From the NCBI GenBank assembly GCA_034004685.1, contig JAVEWG010000042.1, positions 1 to 30,730 of the forward strand: a stretch of 30,730 bases of DNA. The letters are read 5' to 3'. The notes under the pieces were generated by a model, which was not told where the DNA came from, ran no database searches, and saw only the letters and a program-made list of their open reading frames with translations. Made by a program: the position numbers and the translations under genes. Every line of letters starts with the position of its first letter. The first letter of the stretch is position 1. This DNA comes from JAEUNX01 sp034004685 (GTDB taxonomy: Bacteria > Pseudomonadota > Gammaproteobacteria > Burkholderiales > Rhodocyclaceae). Below, piece by piece: positions 1 through 7,527 of this stretch.

Positions 1-1494
1 TTCATTCTCGATGTGCTGAAGCACTACGTGACCTACGAAGCTTATTTCCGGCTGGTACAGGTGGGCGATGATGATCCGCACGTCGAGCGCAAGAAGGCGG
101 CGCGGGCGCTGGCGCGGACGCTGGCTTTCCATGAGGTGAACCTGCGTACCAAGACCGAAGTGATGGTCGAACATTTCCGTACCCATGTGCGCCACAAGAT
201 CGGCGGGCGGGCCAAGGCGATGGTGGTGACGGATGGCCGCTTGCACGCGGTGCGCTACAAGCAGACTTTTGACCGCTACATCGCCGAGAAGGGCTATACC
301 GACGTGAAAACCCTGGTGGCGTTTTCCGGCGTGGTGGAAGACCCGGAGGCGCCGGGCAAGACGTGGACCGAAGTTGGCATGAACGGTGGCATCAAGGAAA
401 CCGAGCTGCCGGAACGCTTCGACAGCAACGAATACCAGGTGTTGCTGGTGGCGGAGAAGTACCAGACGGGTTTCGACCAGCCTTTGCTGCATACGATGTA
501 CGTGGATCGCAAACTGACCGGTCTGCAGGCGGTGCAGACCTTGTCGCGCCTGAACCGGACCTGTGCCGGCAAGGAAGATACCTTCATCCTCGATTTCCGG
601 AACAAGCCGGAAGAAATCTTCAAGGCCTTCAAACCGTATTACGAGGACACGCCGACCGAACCACTGACCGATGCCCAGCATTTGTATCGGCTTCATCACC
701 AGATCGAGGAGCTTGGCCTGATCTACGAAGAGGAGGTCAAAGCCTTTAGCGCGGTGTATTTCAAACCCCGCCGCAAGGAGACGATTCATGACCATGCGGC
801 CATGAACGGCATCCTTGATCAGGCGGTGGATCGTTTCCAGGAACGGGACGAGGAAGCGCGTGAGGAGATCAAGGCGCTGCTGGTGAATTTCCGCAATCTC
901 TACGGCTTTCTCTCGCAGGTGATTCCCTATCAGGACAGCGATCTGGAATTGCTCTACACCTACCTGCGTTTCCTGCTGACCAAGTTGCCCAGGCGCGAGG
1001 GTTCCGGCCCGGCGCATCTAGAGGATGAGGTAGAGCTGCAGTATTACCGCTTGCAGAAGATCAGCGAGGGGCAGATTGATCTGAACTCAGGGGATGGTCA
1101 GCCACTGAAAGGCCCCGGCGATGTTGGTACCGGGCAGCAGGATGAAACCATTCGTTTGTCCGAGTTGATCGATATTCTCAACGAGCGTTTTGGCACCGAT
1201 TTCACCCAAGCCGACCAGCTGTTTTTCGATCAGATTCAGGAAGAAGCCATCGAGAGCGAGGTCTTGCGCAAGGCGGCGGCTTCAAATTCGAAGGAGGATT
1301 TCCGCTATGTCTTCGAGAAGGCCTTTGAAGGCCTGGTGATCGACCGGATGGACGGCAACGAGGATATCTTCGGCAAGCTGATGAGCGATGGCGAGTTTCG
1401 CCGGCTGGCGATGGAGCACCTGTTGCACAAGGTGTATGGCGCATTGAAGGGTAATGGTGGTCCGGATCAATCTCGGATACAACTCGGGATATGA
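1..1494 (+). CDS. hsdR: Type I restriction enzyme R subunit (HsdR), C-terminal part, 5' end outside window
   Basis: The reading frame is open from base 1, so this is the last ~497 residues of a larger protein; the N-terminal nuclease domain and first helicase lobe lie upstream of the window. The visible part starts inside the ATP-dependent translocase. The stretch YQTGFDQPLLHTMYVD followed by LQAVQTLSRLNR is the SF2 helicase motif V/VI region, with the arginine finger typical of HsdR. The C-terminal ~300 residues are the helical domain that docks on the HsdM/HsdS methylase. HsdR cuts unmodified foreign DNA after translocating it. The genes for HsdM and HsdS are not in view and are expected upstream. 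The stop TGA overlaps the ATG of the following remnant (ATGA). Family call is firm; whether the enzyme is intact cannot be judged. Confidence 0.9.
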   Translation, partial: FILDVLKHYVTYEAYFRLVQVGDDDPHVERKKAARALARTLAFHEVNLRTKTEVMVEHFRTHVRHKIGGRAKAMVVTDGRLHAVRYKQTFDRYIAEKGYTDVKTLVAFSGVVEDPEAPGKTWTEVGMNGGIKETELPERFDSNEYQVLLVAEKYQTGFDQPLLHTMYVDRKLTGLQAVQTLSRLNRTCAGKEDTFILDFRNKPEEIFKAFKPYYEDTPTEPLTDAQHLYRLHHQIEELGLIYEEEVKAFSAVYFKPRRKETIHDHAAMNGILDQAVDRFQERDEEAREEIKALLVNFRNLYGFLSQVIPYQDSDLELLYTYLRFLLTKLPRREGSGPAHLEDEVELQYYRLQKISEGQIDLNSGDGQPLKGPGDVGTGQQDETIRLSELIDILNERFGTDFTQADQLFFDQIQEEAIESEVLRKAAASNSKEDFRYVFEKAFEGLVIDRMDGNEDIFGKLMSDGEFRRLAMEHLLHKVYGALKGNGGPDQSRIQLGI

Positions 1495-1637
1495 CCAATA
1501 TCGGCCACTGGGGAATGGGTGACCTGGAAGTGGTTTTGCGCAAGTCACGGGATTTCGAGAAGGCGAAGCCGCTTATCGAACGTGCTTATCAAGAAAACCA
1601 AATCCGGCCAGGCGTGGCGTTCGCAAGCTGGCGTTGA
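1491..1637 (+). pseudogene. 48-codon remnant resembling the C-terminal end of a DUF5655-type protein
   Basis: A short frame opens at an ATG that overlaps the hsdR stop codon by four bases and ends at TGA 1635-1637. It encodes a peptide starting MTNIGHWGMGDLEVVL and continuing DFEKAKPLIERAYQEN. This resembles, from memory, the C-terminal strand-helix of the DUF5655 domain (predicted transport protein family), which often accompanies or is fused to restriction genes. The rest of that domain is absent, because hsdR occupies the upstream bases in another frame. It is therefore either a decayed gene end brought next to hsdR by a deletion, or the old C-terminus of a fused gene shifted out of frame. 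No separate ribosome binding site is evident beyond possible coupling to hsdR. The homology is recalled, not searched. Confidence 0.45.
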
Positions 1638-1722
1638 GCGCCGATCCTGAGCGCCGGATCTGGCCGTGTGCCAGCAACGAGCCGCCACCATTTACATCAC
1701 TGACTTGGATCGAGCGGGAATT

Positions 1723-3264
1723 TCACTCCACCGCCACCCCAGGCTCGGCCGGTTCGCCAAGGGCCGGGCGGCGCATCAGGAACGGCAGGGGCATGACGAT
1801 CAGGGTGAGGAACATCATCAGCCGGAAGTCCTGCAGATAGGCCAGCACCGCCGCCTGGCGGGTGACTTCGGCGTTGACCAAGGCCAGGCCGGTGGGGGAG
1901 GCGAGGTTGATGGCGCCGGACTCGGCGGCCTGGCGCAGGGGCAGGCTGAAGGGGTTGATGAAGCCCGCCAGGGCCCCATGGTTGGCCTGGGTCCACTGGG
2001 CCAGGTTGCTCACCACGATGGAAATCCCAATGCTGCTGCCCAGATTGCGCAGCAGGCTGTAGATGGCCGTTCCCTCGGTGCGGAAATGGGGTGCCAGGGT
2101 GGCAAAAGTCAGGGTGGAGGTGGGGGTGAAGGCGAAGCCCAGGCCCAGGCCCTGCACCACCCCGGTCCGGATCACCTCGGCGGCGGTCACGTCGGCAGTG
2201 AAGTGGGTCATCTCCCACATGGAGAAGGCGATCAGCCCCATGCCCAGGAAGATCACGTGGCGGCCATCCACCCGGCTGGCAAGTCGGCCGAAGGCCATCA
2301 TTGCCAGCATGGTGCCGATGCCTCGCGGCGCCAGCACCAATCCCACGTCGAGCACGGGCAGCCCCCCCAGGTGCTGGAGGAACGGGGGCAGCAGGGCCAT
2401 GGTGGAGAACATCACCGCGCCGATGGTGAAGATGAGCACCAGGCCGATGCTGAATTGGCGGTCCCGGAAAATCGCCGGCTCCATGAAGGGCCGCGGGTGG
2501 GTGAAGATGTGGGCCAGGAACAGGTAAAACATCAGGCCGGCCAGGAGCGCCTCCGCGACCACCTCCGGGCTGGCGAACCAGTCCAGGGATTCGCCCCGGT
2601 CCAGCATCATCTGGAATGCCCCGATGGCGAGGCTGAGGAAGGCATAGCCCAGCAGATCGAAGGGCCGGGAGCGGTCGATGGGGGTTTCCCGCACATAGGC
2701 GGCCAGGCCGAACCAGGCTAGCAGGCCGAAGGGCAGGTTGATGTAGAACACCCAGCGCCAGTTGTAGTACTCGGTGAGCCAGCCCCCCAGGGTGGGGCCA
2801 AGGATCGGGCCGACCATCACCCCCACCCCCCACATGGCCATGGCCCGGGCGTGTTCCGAAGGGGCAAAGGTGTCCAGCATCACCGCTTGGGACAAGGGCA
2901 CCAGGCAGGCGCCGAACAGGCCCTGCAACACCCGGAAGATCACGATCTGGGTCAGGCTCTGGGCCGCTCCGCAGAGCATCGAGGCAATCGTGAAGCCGGC
3001 CACCGCCCACATGAACACCCGTTTGCGGCCGAAGCGGGAGGTGACGAAACCGGTCAGGGGGATGAACACGGCCGCCGCCACGATGTAGGAGGTGAGCACC
3101 CAGGAAATCTGCCCCTGGGTGGCCCCCATCGACCCCTGCATATGGGGCAGGGCCACGTTGGCGATGGTGGAGTCCAGGGCCTGCATGGTGGTGGCCAGCA
3201 TCACCGCCAGCACCACGAACCCCCGGTGGGCGGTGTCACCCCCCGGTTGGGCTGCGGCGCTCAT
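1723..3264 (-). CDS. emrB: DHA2-family multidrug efflux MFS transporter (EmrB/QacA type)
   Basis: A 513-residue integral membrane protein of the usual length for the 14-TM DHA2 drug:H+ antiporters. Seen in the sequence: ALDSTIANVALP in TM1 (motif D1), GFVTSRFGRKRVF in the loop after TM2 (motif A), and PILGPTLGGW in TM5 (motif C of antiporters), followed by the WRWVFYINLP stretch characteristic of EmrB. It pumps hydrophobic toxicants across the inner membrane with the EmrA-like adaptor encoded just upstream. The ATG lies 10 bases after the adaptor stop, with a purine-rich GAGGGTGGGG ribosome site in the junction, so the genes are one operon. No outer-membrane TolC-type factor is present here; a genome-encoded TolC probably completes the complex. 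Substrates cannot be predicted. Confidence 0.93.
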   Translation of the reverse strand: MSAAAQPGGDTAHRGFVVLAVMLATTMQALDSTIANVALPHMQGSMGATQGQISWVLTSYIVAAAVFIPLTGFVTSRFGRKRVFMWAVAGFTIASMLCGAAQSLTQIVIFRVLQGLFGACLVPLSQAVMLDTFAPSEHARAMAMWGVGVMVGPILGPTLGGWLTEYYNWRWVFYINLPFGLLAWFGLAAYVRETPIDRSRPFDLLGYAFLSLAIGAFQMMLDRGESLDWFASPEVVAEALLAGLMFYLFLAHIFTHPRPFMEPAIFRDRQFSIGLVLIFTIGAVMFSTMALLPPFLQHLGGLPVLDVGLVLAPRGIGTMLAMMAFGRLASRVDGRHVIFLGMGLIAFSMWEMTHFTADVTAAEVIRTGVVQGLGLGFAFTPTSTLTFATLAPHFRTEGTAIYSLLRNLGSSIGISIVVSNLAQWTQANHGALAGFINPFSLPLRQAAESGAINLASPTGLALVNAEVTRQAAVLAYLQDFRLMMFLTLIVMPLPFLMRRPALGEPAEPGVAVE

Positions 3265-3274
3265 TGCCCCACCC

Positions 3275-4354
3275 TCACCAGGACATCCCCAAGAGCTTGC
3301 GCCGATGGCCGGTGTCCACCTCCACGACGGCGCTCAGGCCCACCCGCATGGGAGGCTGCTCGCTGGCATCGTCGAGGCGGATCCGAACCGGTACCCGCTG
3401 GGCGATCTTGACCCAGTTGCCGGTGGCGTTCTGGGCCGGGATCAGGGAAAACTCAGCGCCGGTGGCCGGGCTCAGGCTATCCACCACGCCCTTCCAGACC
3501 ACCCCGGGATAGGTATCCAGGCGCACGGTGGCAGGCTGGCCGGGCCGGATGTGGGTGAGTTCCGTCTCGGTGAAGTTGGCCTCGATCCACGGCCTGCCGC
3601 TCACCACCAGGGCCATGGCGGTATCCCCCACCGAAATGTACTGCCCCGGCTGGGGAGGCTTGCTGACGATGCCCGCCAGGGCCGCCCGCACCTCCACCCG
3701 CTCCGCGTCGAGACGGGCCTGTTCCAGCTCCGCCAGAGCCGCCAGGTAGCTCGGGTGCCGTTCCACCGGGGCATCCACGTTGCCGGCCAGGGTCTCGGCG
3801 ATGCGTTTCAGGTCCTGCTCCAGGGCCGGGATCTGCTGGGCGGCCAGATCCGCGTTCTGCTTGGCGTCGTCGAATCCGGCGGGGGACACGAAATTCTTGC
3901 TCAACAAATCGGCCTGACGCTGCTGGGCCTTCAGGGCAAAGGCGTGACGGGTGCGGGCCAGGGCGATCTCATACTGTTTCTCCCGGTAGCTGGCCTTCAA
4001 AGCTTCCAGCTCGGCCCGCACCTGGCCAAGCTTGGCCTCGGCCTTGCCGACAGCGATCCGGAAGGCGGCCGGATCGAGGCGGAAGAGGGGCTGGCCGGCC
4101 ACCACCGCCTGGTTCTCCACCACCAGCACTTCCTTGACCGTGGCGGAGACATCGGCGCTGACCGGCACCTTGTCCGCCTTCACGTAGGCGTTGTCGGTCT
4201 CCACATAGCGCCCCCCCGCCAGGTAGATGACCGCCACCCCTCCCAGGAAAAGAGCGGGCACCACCCCCAGGAGGAGGCGGCGCTTGAGCCTTTGCCCGGC
4301 CGACATGGCCAACTCATCAGAGGAGGACTCCGGGGGATTGGATGGATTGCTCAT
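3275..4354 (-). CDS. emrA: HlyD/EmrA-family membrane fusion protein
   Basis: A 359-residue periplasmic adaptor. A cytoplasmic head of about 25 residues is followed by one membrane segment (about residues 28-48, LLLGVVPALFLGG onward). Next come the first half of a lipoyl/barrel-sandwich domain (VPVSADVSATVKEV with VENQAVVAGQPLFRLD), a long alpha-helical hairpin rich in Ala, Glu, Arg and Gln (about 90-200), and then the second lipoyl half and beta-barrel (GIVSKPPQPGQYI, PWIEANFTETEL). This order is typical of EmrA, which bridges an EmrB-type pump to an outer-membrane channel. The start ATG overlaps the marR stop (ATGA), so translation is probably coupled. The C-terminus ends LLGMSW, just before the transporter gene. 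Confidence 0.92.
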   Translation of the reverse strand: MSNPSNPPESSSDELAMSAGQRLKRRLLLGVVPALFLGGVAVIYLAGGRYVETDNAYVKADKVPVSADVSATVKEVLVVENQAVVAGQPLFRLDPAAFRIAVGKAEAKLGQVRAELEALKASYREKQYEIALARTRHAFALKAQQRQADLLSKNFVSPAGFDDAKQNADLAAQQIPALEQDLKRIAETLAGNVDAPVERHPSYLAALAELEQARLDAERVEVRAALAGIVSKPPQPGQYISVGDTAMALVVSGRPWIEANFTETELTHIRPGQPATVRLDTYPGVVWKGVVDSLSPATGAEFSLIPAQNATGNWVKIAQRVPVRIRLDDASEQPPMRVGLSAVVEVDTGHRRKLLGMSW

Positions 4355-4800
4355 GGGGAAACACTCTCAGACTTGTTCTTCACAGGGACAGCCAGGTTGG
4401 CGCGCATTCTCCTGAGGGCCTGGATCACCAGGGCGGTCTGCCCTTCATCCATGTCGCGCAGGGCATCGGCCCGGATGCCCACCACCACTTTGCCGATCAC
4501 TTCCAGATGGCTGGCGGCCGCTGGCTGCAGAAATATCTGATGGGCCCGCCGGTCGTCTGGATCCGGCCGGCGTTCCACCAGGCCGGCACCTTCCAGTTGA
4601 TCCAGCAGCCGGGCCAGGGTAATTGGCTGGACGTTCAGCAACTCGGCCAGATCCACCTGGCGGATCCCCTCGTGACTGGCCACGAACACCAGCGCCCGGG
4701 CCTTGGCCAAGGTGAGGGGGCCTTCGAGCCGCTGCTCGAAAGCCCGCCGCATCAGGCGGGAAATGTCCGCCATCAGGAATCCAAGACTCTCTTCCGGCAC
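4351..4800 (-). CDS. MarR-family transcriptional regulator of the efflux operon
   Basis: A 149-residue protein of normal MarR length. A winged helix-turn-helix is visible: LTLAKARALVFVASHEGIRQ, then VDLAELLNVQPITLARLLDQLE (recognition helix), then the wing with the family motif RRPDPDDRRAHQIFL. MarR proteins bind palindromic operators as dimers and release DNA on binding phenolic or other hydrophobic ligands. As first gene of the marR-emrA-emrB operon it most likely represses its own operon, like EmrR/MprA. The longest frame begins at a GTG (4798-4800) with GAGG about 11 bases upstream. An in-frame ATG at codon 10 (MADISRLMRR) is a possible alternative start. Stop and emrA start overlap by four bases. 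Confidence 0.9.
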   Translation of the reverse strand: MPEESLGFLMADISRLMRRAFEQRLEGPLTLAKARALVFVASHEGIRQVDLAELLNVQPITLARLLDQLEGAGLVERRPDPDDRRAHQIFLQPAAASHLEVIGKVVVGIRADALRDMDEGQTALVIQALRRMRANLAVPVKNKSESVSP

Positions 4801-4820
4801 AGGAGATGGAACCTCAAGTA

Positions 4821-4861
4821 GTAAGTAATCCTTATTATATGCTCAAAGCCATATGTCTCGA
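4821..4861 (-). promoter_or_regulatory. Promoter of the marR-emrAB operon with weak operator dyad
   Basis: Read on the minus strand, a perfect TATAAT -10 occupies 4834-4839. A -35-like TCGAGA (4 of 6 matches) lies at 4856-4861 with 16-bp spacing. The bases just downstream (4822-4837) form an imperfect AT-rich dyad with TAA/TTA outer half sites overlapping the -10, where a MarR repressor would act. The -10 is clear; the operator is a weak inference. Confidence 0.5.
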
Positions 4862-4916
4862 AGCCCGGCTTGGGGAAAGCCATGAGCCTTTTCCGACACC
4901 CGGGCCCATAAAATCC

Positions 4917-4956
4917 TTGAAAGACCTATTCCCCTTCTGATACAAGGGAAATAGGT
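4917..4956 (+). promoter_or_regulatory. Chemoreceptor promoter overlapped by a 13-bp inverted repeat
   Basis: TTGAAA (4917-4922) and TACAAG (4941-4946) are spaced 18 bp and read toward the chemoreceptor gene. An inverted repeat with arms ACCTATTCCCCTT (4924-4936) and AAGGGAAATAGGT (4944-4956), 12 of 13 positions paired and a 7-base centre, covers the spacer, the -10 and the likely start point. Its right arm also contains the AGG that is the best ribosome-site candidate for the ATG at 4967. It can act as a repressor operator at DNA level or as a hairpin hiding the ribosome site if transcription begins upstream. Confidence 0.55.
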
Positions 4957-4966
4957 ATCTCAATTG

Positions 4967-6625
4967 ATGAATTTAATCTTCCGTCGCCGAATTCCCATGC
5001 CCCTACTTCCAAAAACAATTCGTGGCCGCCTGCTATTGGGTTTGTTGATTTCCTTGATTGGCATGCTCTCCGTGGTGATCAGCGGGCTGATCTCCGAGCG
5101 TTCGTCCATGCTTGCAGAACGGGCGGCCAAGACTCAGAACCTGGTGGAAACCGCCGTGGGGTTGGCGGCCCACTACCATGGGCTGCAACAGAAGGGGGAG
5201 CTGGACGAAACCGCAGCCCGGGCGGCCGCTCTCAAGGCGGTGGGGGCCCTACGCTATGACAAGGACAACTATTTCTGGATCAACGACCTGAACGCCCGGA
5301 TGGTGATGCACCCGATCAAGCCGGACCTGGATGGTAAGGATCTGACAGACTTCAAGGATCCCAACGGGCTGCACATCTTCGTGCTCTTCGCCGAGAAGGT
5401 GAAAACCGAGGGCGGCGGCGTGGTGGCCTACCATTGGCCCAAGCCCGGGCAGGTCGATCCGGTGGCCAAGATTTCCTATGTACAGGGCTTCGCCCCCTGG
5501 GGCTGGGTGGTGGGCTCGGGCATCTACGTGGATGACGTGGAAGCCCTGTTCTGGGCCAAGGCCAAACAACTCGGCAGCGTAGCCCTGATCATCGTGGCGG
5601 GCGCCGCCCTGATCATGGCCCTGGTGCTGCGGGGCATCACCACCCAGATCCAGGAAATCAGCCAGACCATGAGCGAAGTGGAAACCCGCCACGACCTCAC
5701 CCGCCGGGTGCGGGCCGACACCGGCAGCGAACTGGACCGCATCGGCACCTCCTTCAACCAGGTGGTGGCCAGCTGCCAGGACCTGGTGTGCCGGGTCGCC
5801 CAATCCGCCGGCGAGGTCCGCAAGCTGTCCGGCGGGGTCTCCCAGGGGGCCTCCGAGGTGGCCCGGGGGTCCGCCCGACAGTGTGACGCGTCCTCCGAGA
5901 TGGCGGTGGCCATGGAAGAGGCCCGGGCCAGCATCCAGCAGGTGGCTGACGGTTCCAACCAGACCCGCCTGATTGCCGAGCGCTCCGGCGAGCTCTCCCG
6001 CCAGGGGGAAGTCATGGTGGCGGGCACCGCCGAGGAGATGCAGCGGATCTCCGCCGCGGTCCAGGACGCGGCCGGGCGGGTCCGGGATCTGGGCCAGCGT
6101 TCCAGCATGATCGCCGGGATGGTGGACACCATCCGGGAAATCGCCGACCAGACCAATCTGCTGGCACTGAACGCCGCCATCGAGGCGGCCCGGGCCGGCG
6201 AGCACGGCCGGGGCTTCGCGGTGGTCGCGGACGAAGTGCGCAAGCTGGCCGAACGCACCGCCCGATCCACCCAGGAAATCGTGGCGGTCATCAACGAAAT
6301 CGGCACCGGCACGGCGGCGGCGGTGGGCGGCATGGAAGCCAGCTGCGGCCAGGTGGATCAGGGGGTCGCCCGGGCCCTGGCGTCTGGCAGCTCCATGGCC
6401 CAGATCCGGGCCGGCGCCGACGAGGTGGCCACGGCGGTGAATGAGGTGTTCAGCGCCCTGGCCGAGCAGACCAGCGTGGTGGATGTGGTGACCAGCCGGG
6501 TCGAGCAGATTGTCGCCATGGCCGAACAGAACCGGGCCGAGACCGATGGCATCGCCCAGGGCACCCAGCGCCTGGAACAGCTGGCCACCGAGCTGGAATC
6601 AACCGTGGGCCATTTCCGGGTCTAG
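4967..6625 (+). CDS. Methyl-accepting chemotaxis protein with single Cache (sCache_2) sensor domain
   Basis: A 552-residue transmembrane chemoreceptor. TM1 is at about residues 22-42. A periplasmic single-Cache domain follows (about 45-200) with the signatures YDKDNYFWINDLNARMVMHP and GFAPWGWVVGSGIYVDDV. TM2 is at about 203-223, then a HAMP domain (to about 275), then the coiled-coil signalling domain. The tip of the latter shows IADQTNLLALNAAIEAARAGEHG followed by the FAVVADEVRKLAERT stretch that contacts CheA/CheW (residues ~392-432). It has no C-terminal CheR-binding pentapeptide; the protein ends TVGHFRV. sCache_2 receptors usually sense small carboxylates; the ligand here is unknown. The start is set at ATG 4967; a second in-frame ATG at 4997 is possible. 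It is a single-gene unit between divergent and convergent neighbours. Confidence 0.94.
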   Translation: MNLIFRRRIPMPLLPKTIRGRLLLGLLISLIGMLSVVISGLISERSSMLAERAAKTQNLVETAVGLAAHYHGLQQKGELDETAARAAALKAVGALRYDKDNYFWINDLNARMVMHPIKPDLDGKDLTDFKDPNGLHIFVLFAEKVKTEGGGVVAYHWPKPGQVDPVAKISYVQGFAPWGWVVGSGIYVDDVEALFWAKAKQLGSVALIIVAGAALIMALVLRGITTQIQEISQTMSEVETRHDLTRRVRADTGSELDRIGTSFNQVVASCQDLVCRVAQSAGEVRKLSGGVSQGASEVARGSARQCDASSEMAVAMEEARASIQQVADGSNQTRLIAERSGELSRQGEVMVAGTAEEMQRISAAVQDAAGRVRDLGQRSSMIAGMVDTIREIADQTNLLALNAAIEAARAGEHGRGFAVVADEVRKLAERTARSTQEIVAVINEIGTGTAAAVGGMEASCGQVDQGVARALASGSSMAQIRAGADEVATAVNEVFSALAEQTSVVDVVTSRVEQIVAMAEQNRAETDGIAQGTQRLEQLATELESTVGHFRV

Positions 6626-6657
6626 GATCGGCCCCGGCGGCCTCCGTGAAAAGCGTC

Positions 6658-6912
6658 CTATTCCAGGGCTTCGGAGGCCGGCACCAGGGGCCTGCTGGCG
6701 CGACTGCCGCGCATCCGGCGGTCCGGATCCTGGGGATCGTTGGGGGAAATCACCACGTAGTCTTCACCCACCTCCAGAAGGATGCCGACGAAGGGGAATT
6801 CCCCCATGCTATCCACCCGGTAGCTGACCATGTCCCCCACCTTGAAGGTGGCCGGGTCGAAGTTGAACTGGAACGGGCAAGCCTCATTGCCGGGCTGCTG
6901 CATGAATTGCAT
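6658..6912 (-). CDS. Small hypothetical protein (84 aa)
   Basis: Not recognised. The start ATG at 6910-6912 is preceded by a strong GGAGGAGA ribosome site, which is why this start is preferred over the longer open frame reaching 7080. The product begins MQFMQQPGNEACPFQFNFDP. A compact central part (FKVGDMVSYRVDSMG, then FPFVGILLEVGEDYVVISPN) looks like a small beta-barrel (SH3/KOW-like pattern of alternating hydrophobics), ending in an Arg-rich tail (DPDRRMRGSRASRP). There is no signal peptide or membrane segment, so it is probably cytoplasmic. It is divergent from dksA and convergent with the chemoreceptor gene. The strong ribosome site and coherent beta-pattern argue that it is expressed. 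Confidence 0.65.
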   Translation of the reverse strand: MQFMQQPGNEACPFQFNFDPATFKVGDMVSYRVDSMGEFPFVGILLEVGEDYVVISPNDPQDPDRRMRGSRASRPLVPASEALE

Positions 6913-7081
6913 GACGGTCTCCTCCAGGGGAACAACAGGGATGGGATATCCAAAAGCTATTTCGGGAGTATCCTGATCCCCTGCCGCCCCCGTCAATCCA
7001 ATCACCCCCCGGCGCATCCACGCCGGCAGTATCTTGATTGCCAAAGGACCCATGGGGCCTGGCCAAAGGGAGACCACCAAT

Positions 7082-7510
7082 ATGACTCAAGCCACCATCA
7101 CCGCCCCCCTACCCACCGTGGAAGAAATGCTCGCCGCCCCCGCCGAAGACTACATGTCACCGCGCCAGTTGGCTTTCTTCCGCGCCCGCCTGTGCGCCGA
7201 GCGGGATGCCCTGCTGGCCTCGGCCAAGGACACCACCACCCACCTGCAGGATTTCCAGGCCACCCCGGATCCCTCGGATCGGGCCACCCTCGAAGAAGAC
7301 CACACCCTGGAACTGCGGGTGCGGGACCGGGAACGCAAGCTCCTTCACAAGATCGACGAAGCCATCGCCCGCATCGACAGCGGCGATTTTGGCTGGTGCG
7401 AAGAAAGCGGCGAGCCCATCGGGGTGGCCCGCCTCATCGCCCGCCCCACCGCCGTGTTCAGCGTGGAAGCCCAGGAACGCCACGAAGCCCGCAAGCGGGT
7501 TCAGCGCTAA
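7082..7510 (+). CDS. dksA: DksA/TraR-family RNA polymerase-binding transcription factor
   Basis: A 142-residue protein. A GGGAGA ribosome site precedes ATG 7082. The coiled coil carries the catalytic tip motif DPSDRA (Asp63, Asp66, Ala68), matching the DxxDxA that enters the polymerase secondary channel. It is followed by the conserved LELRVRDRERKLLHKI helix. The C-terminal zinc-finger fold is present (FGWCEESGEPIGVARLIARPTA), but only the first of the four canonical cysteines remains (Cys106; the others are Ser109, Ser127 and Ala130). This is common in alpha- and betaproteobacterial DksA proteins, which fold without zinc. With ppGpp, DksA lowers rRNA transcription and raises amino-acid biosynthesis promoters. 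The genome may hold other paralogues, so the symbol is a family-level call. Confidence 0.85.
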   Translation: MTQATITAPLPTVEEMLAAPAEDYMSPRQLAFFRARLCAERDALLASAKDTTTHLQDFQATPDPSDRATLEEDHTLELRVRDRERKLLHKIDEAIARIDSGDFGWCEESGEPIGVARLIARPTAVFSVEAQERHEARKRVQR

Positions 7511-7527
7511 GTCTGTTTGGGGCCGCC

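Noticed and set aside
1697..3010. A 437-codon frame overlapping the EmrB gene on the same strand in another phase
   Set aside because: It is a proline/glycine/arginine-rich shadow of the transporter gene, which carries clear family motifs.
6646..7527. Upstream extension of the sirtuin frame across the small hypothetical gene and dksA
   Set aside because: The translated extension is low-complexity and overlaps two supported genes. The sirtuin fold begins after 7528.
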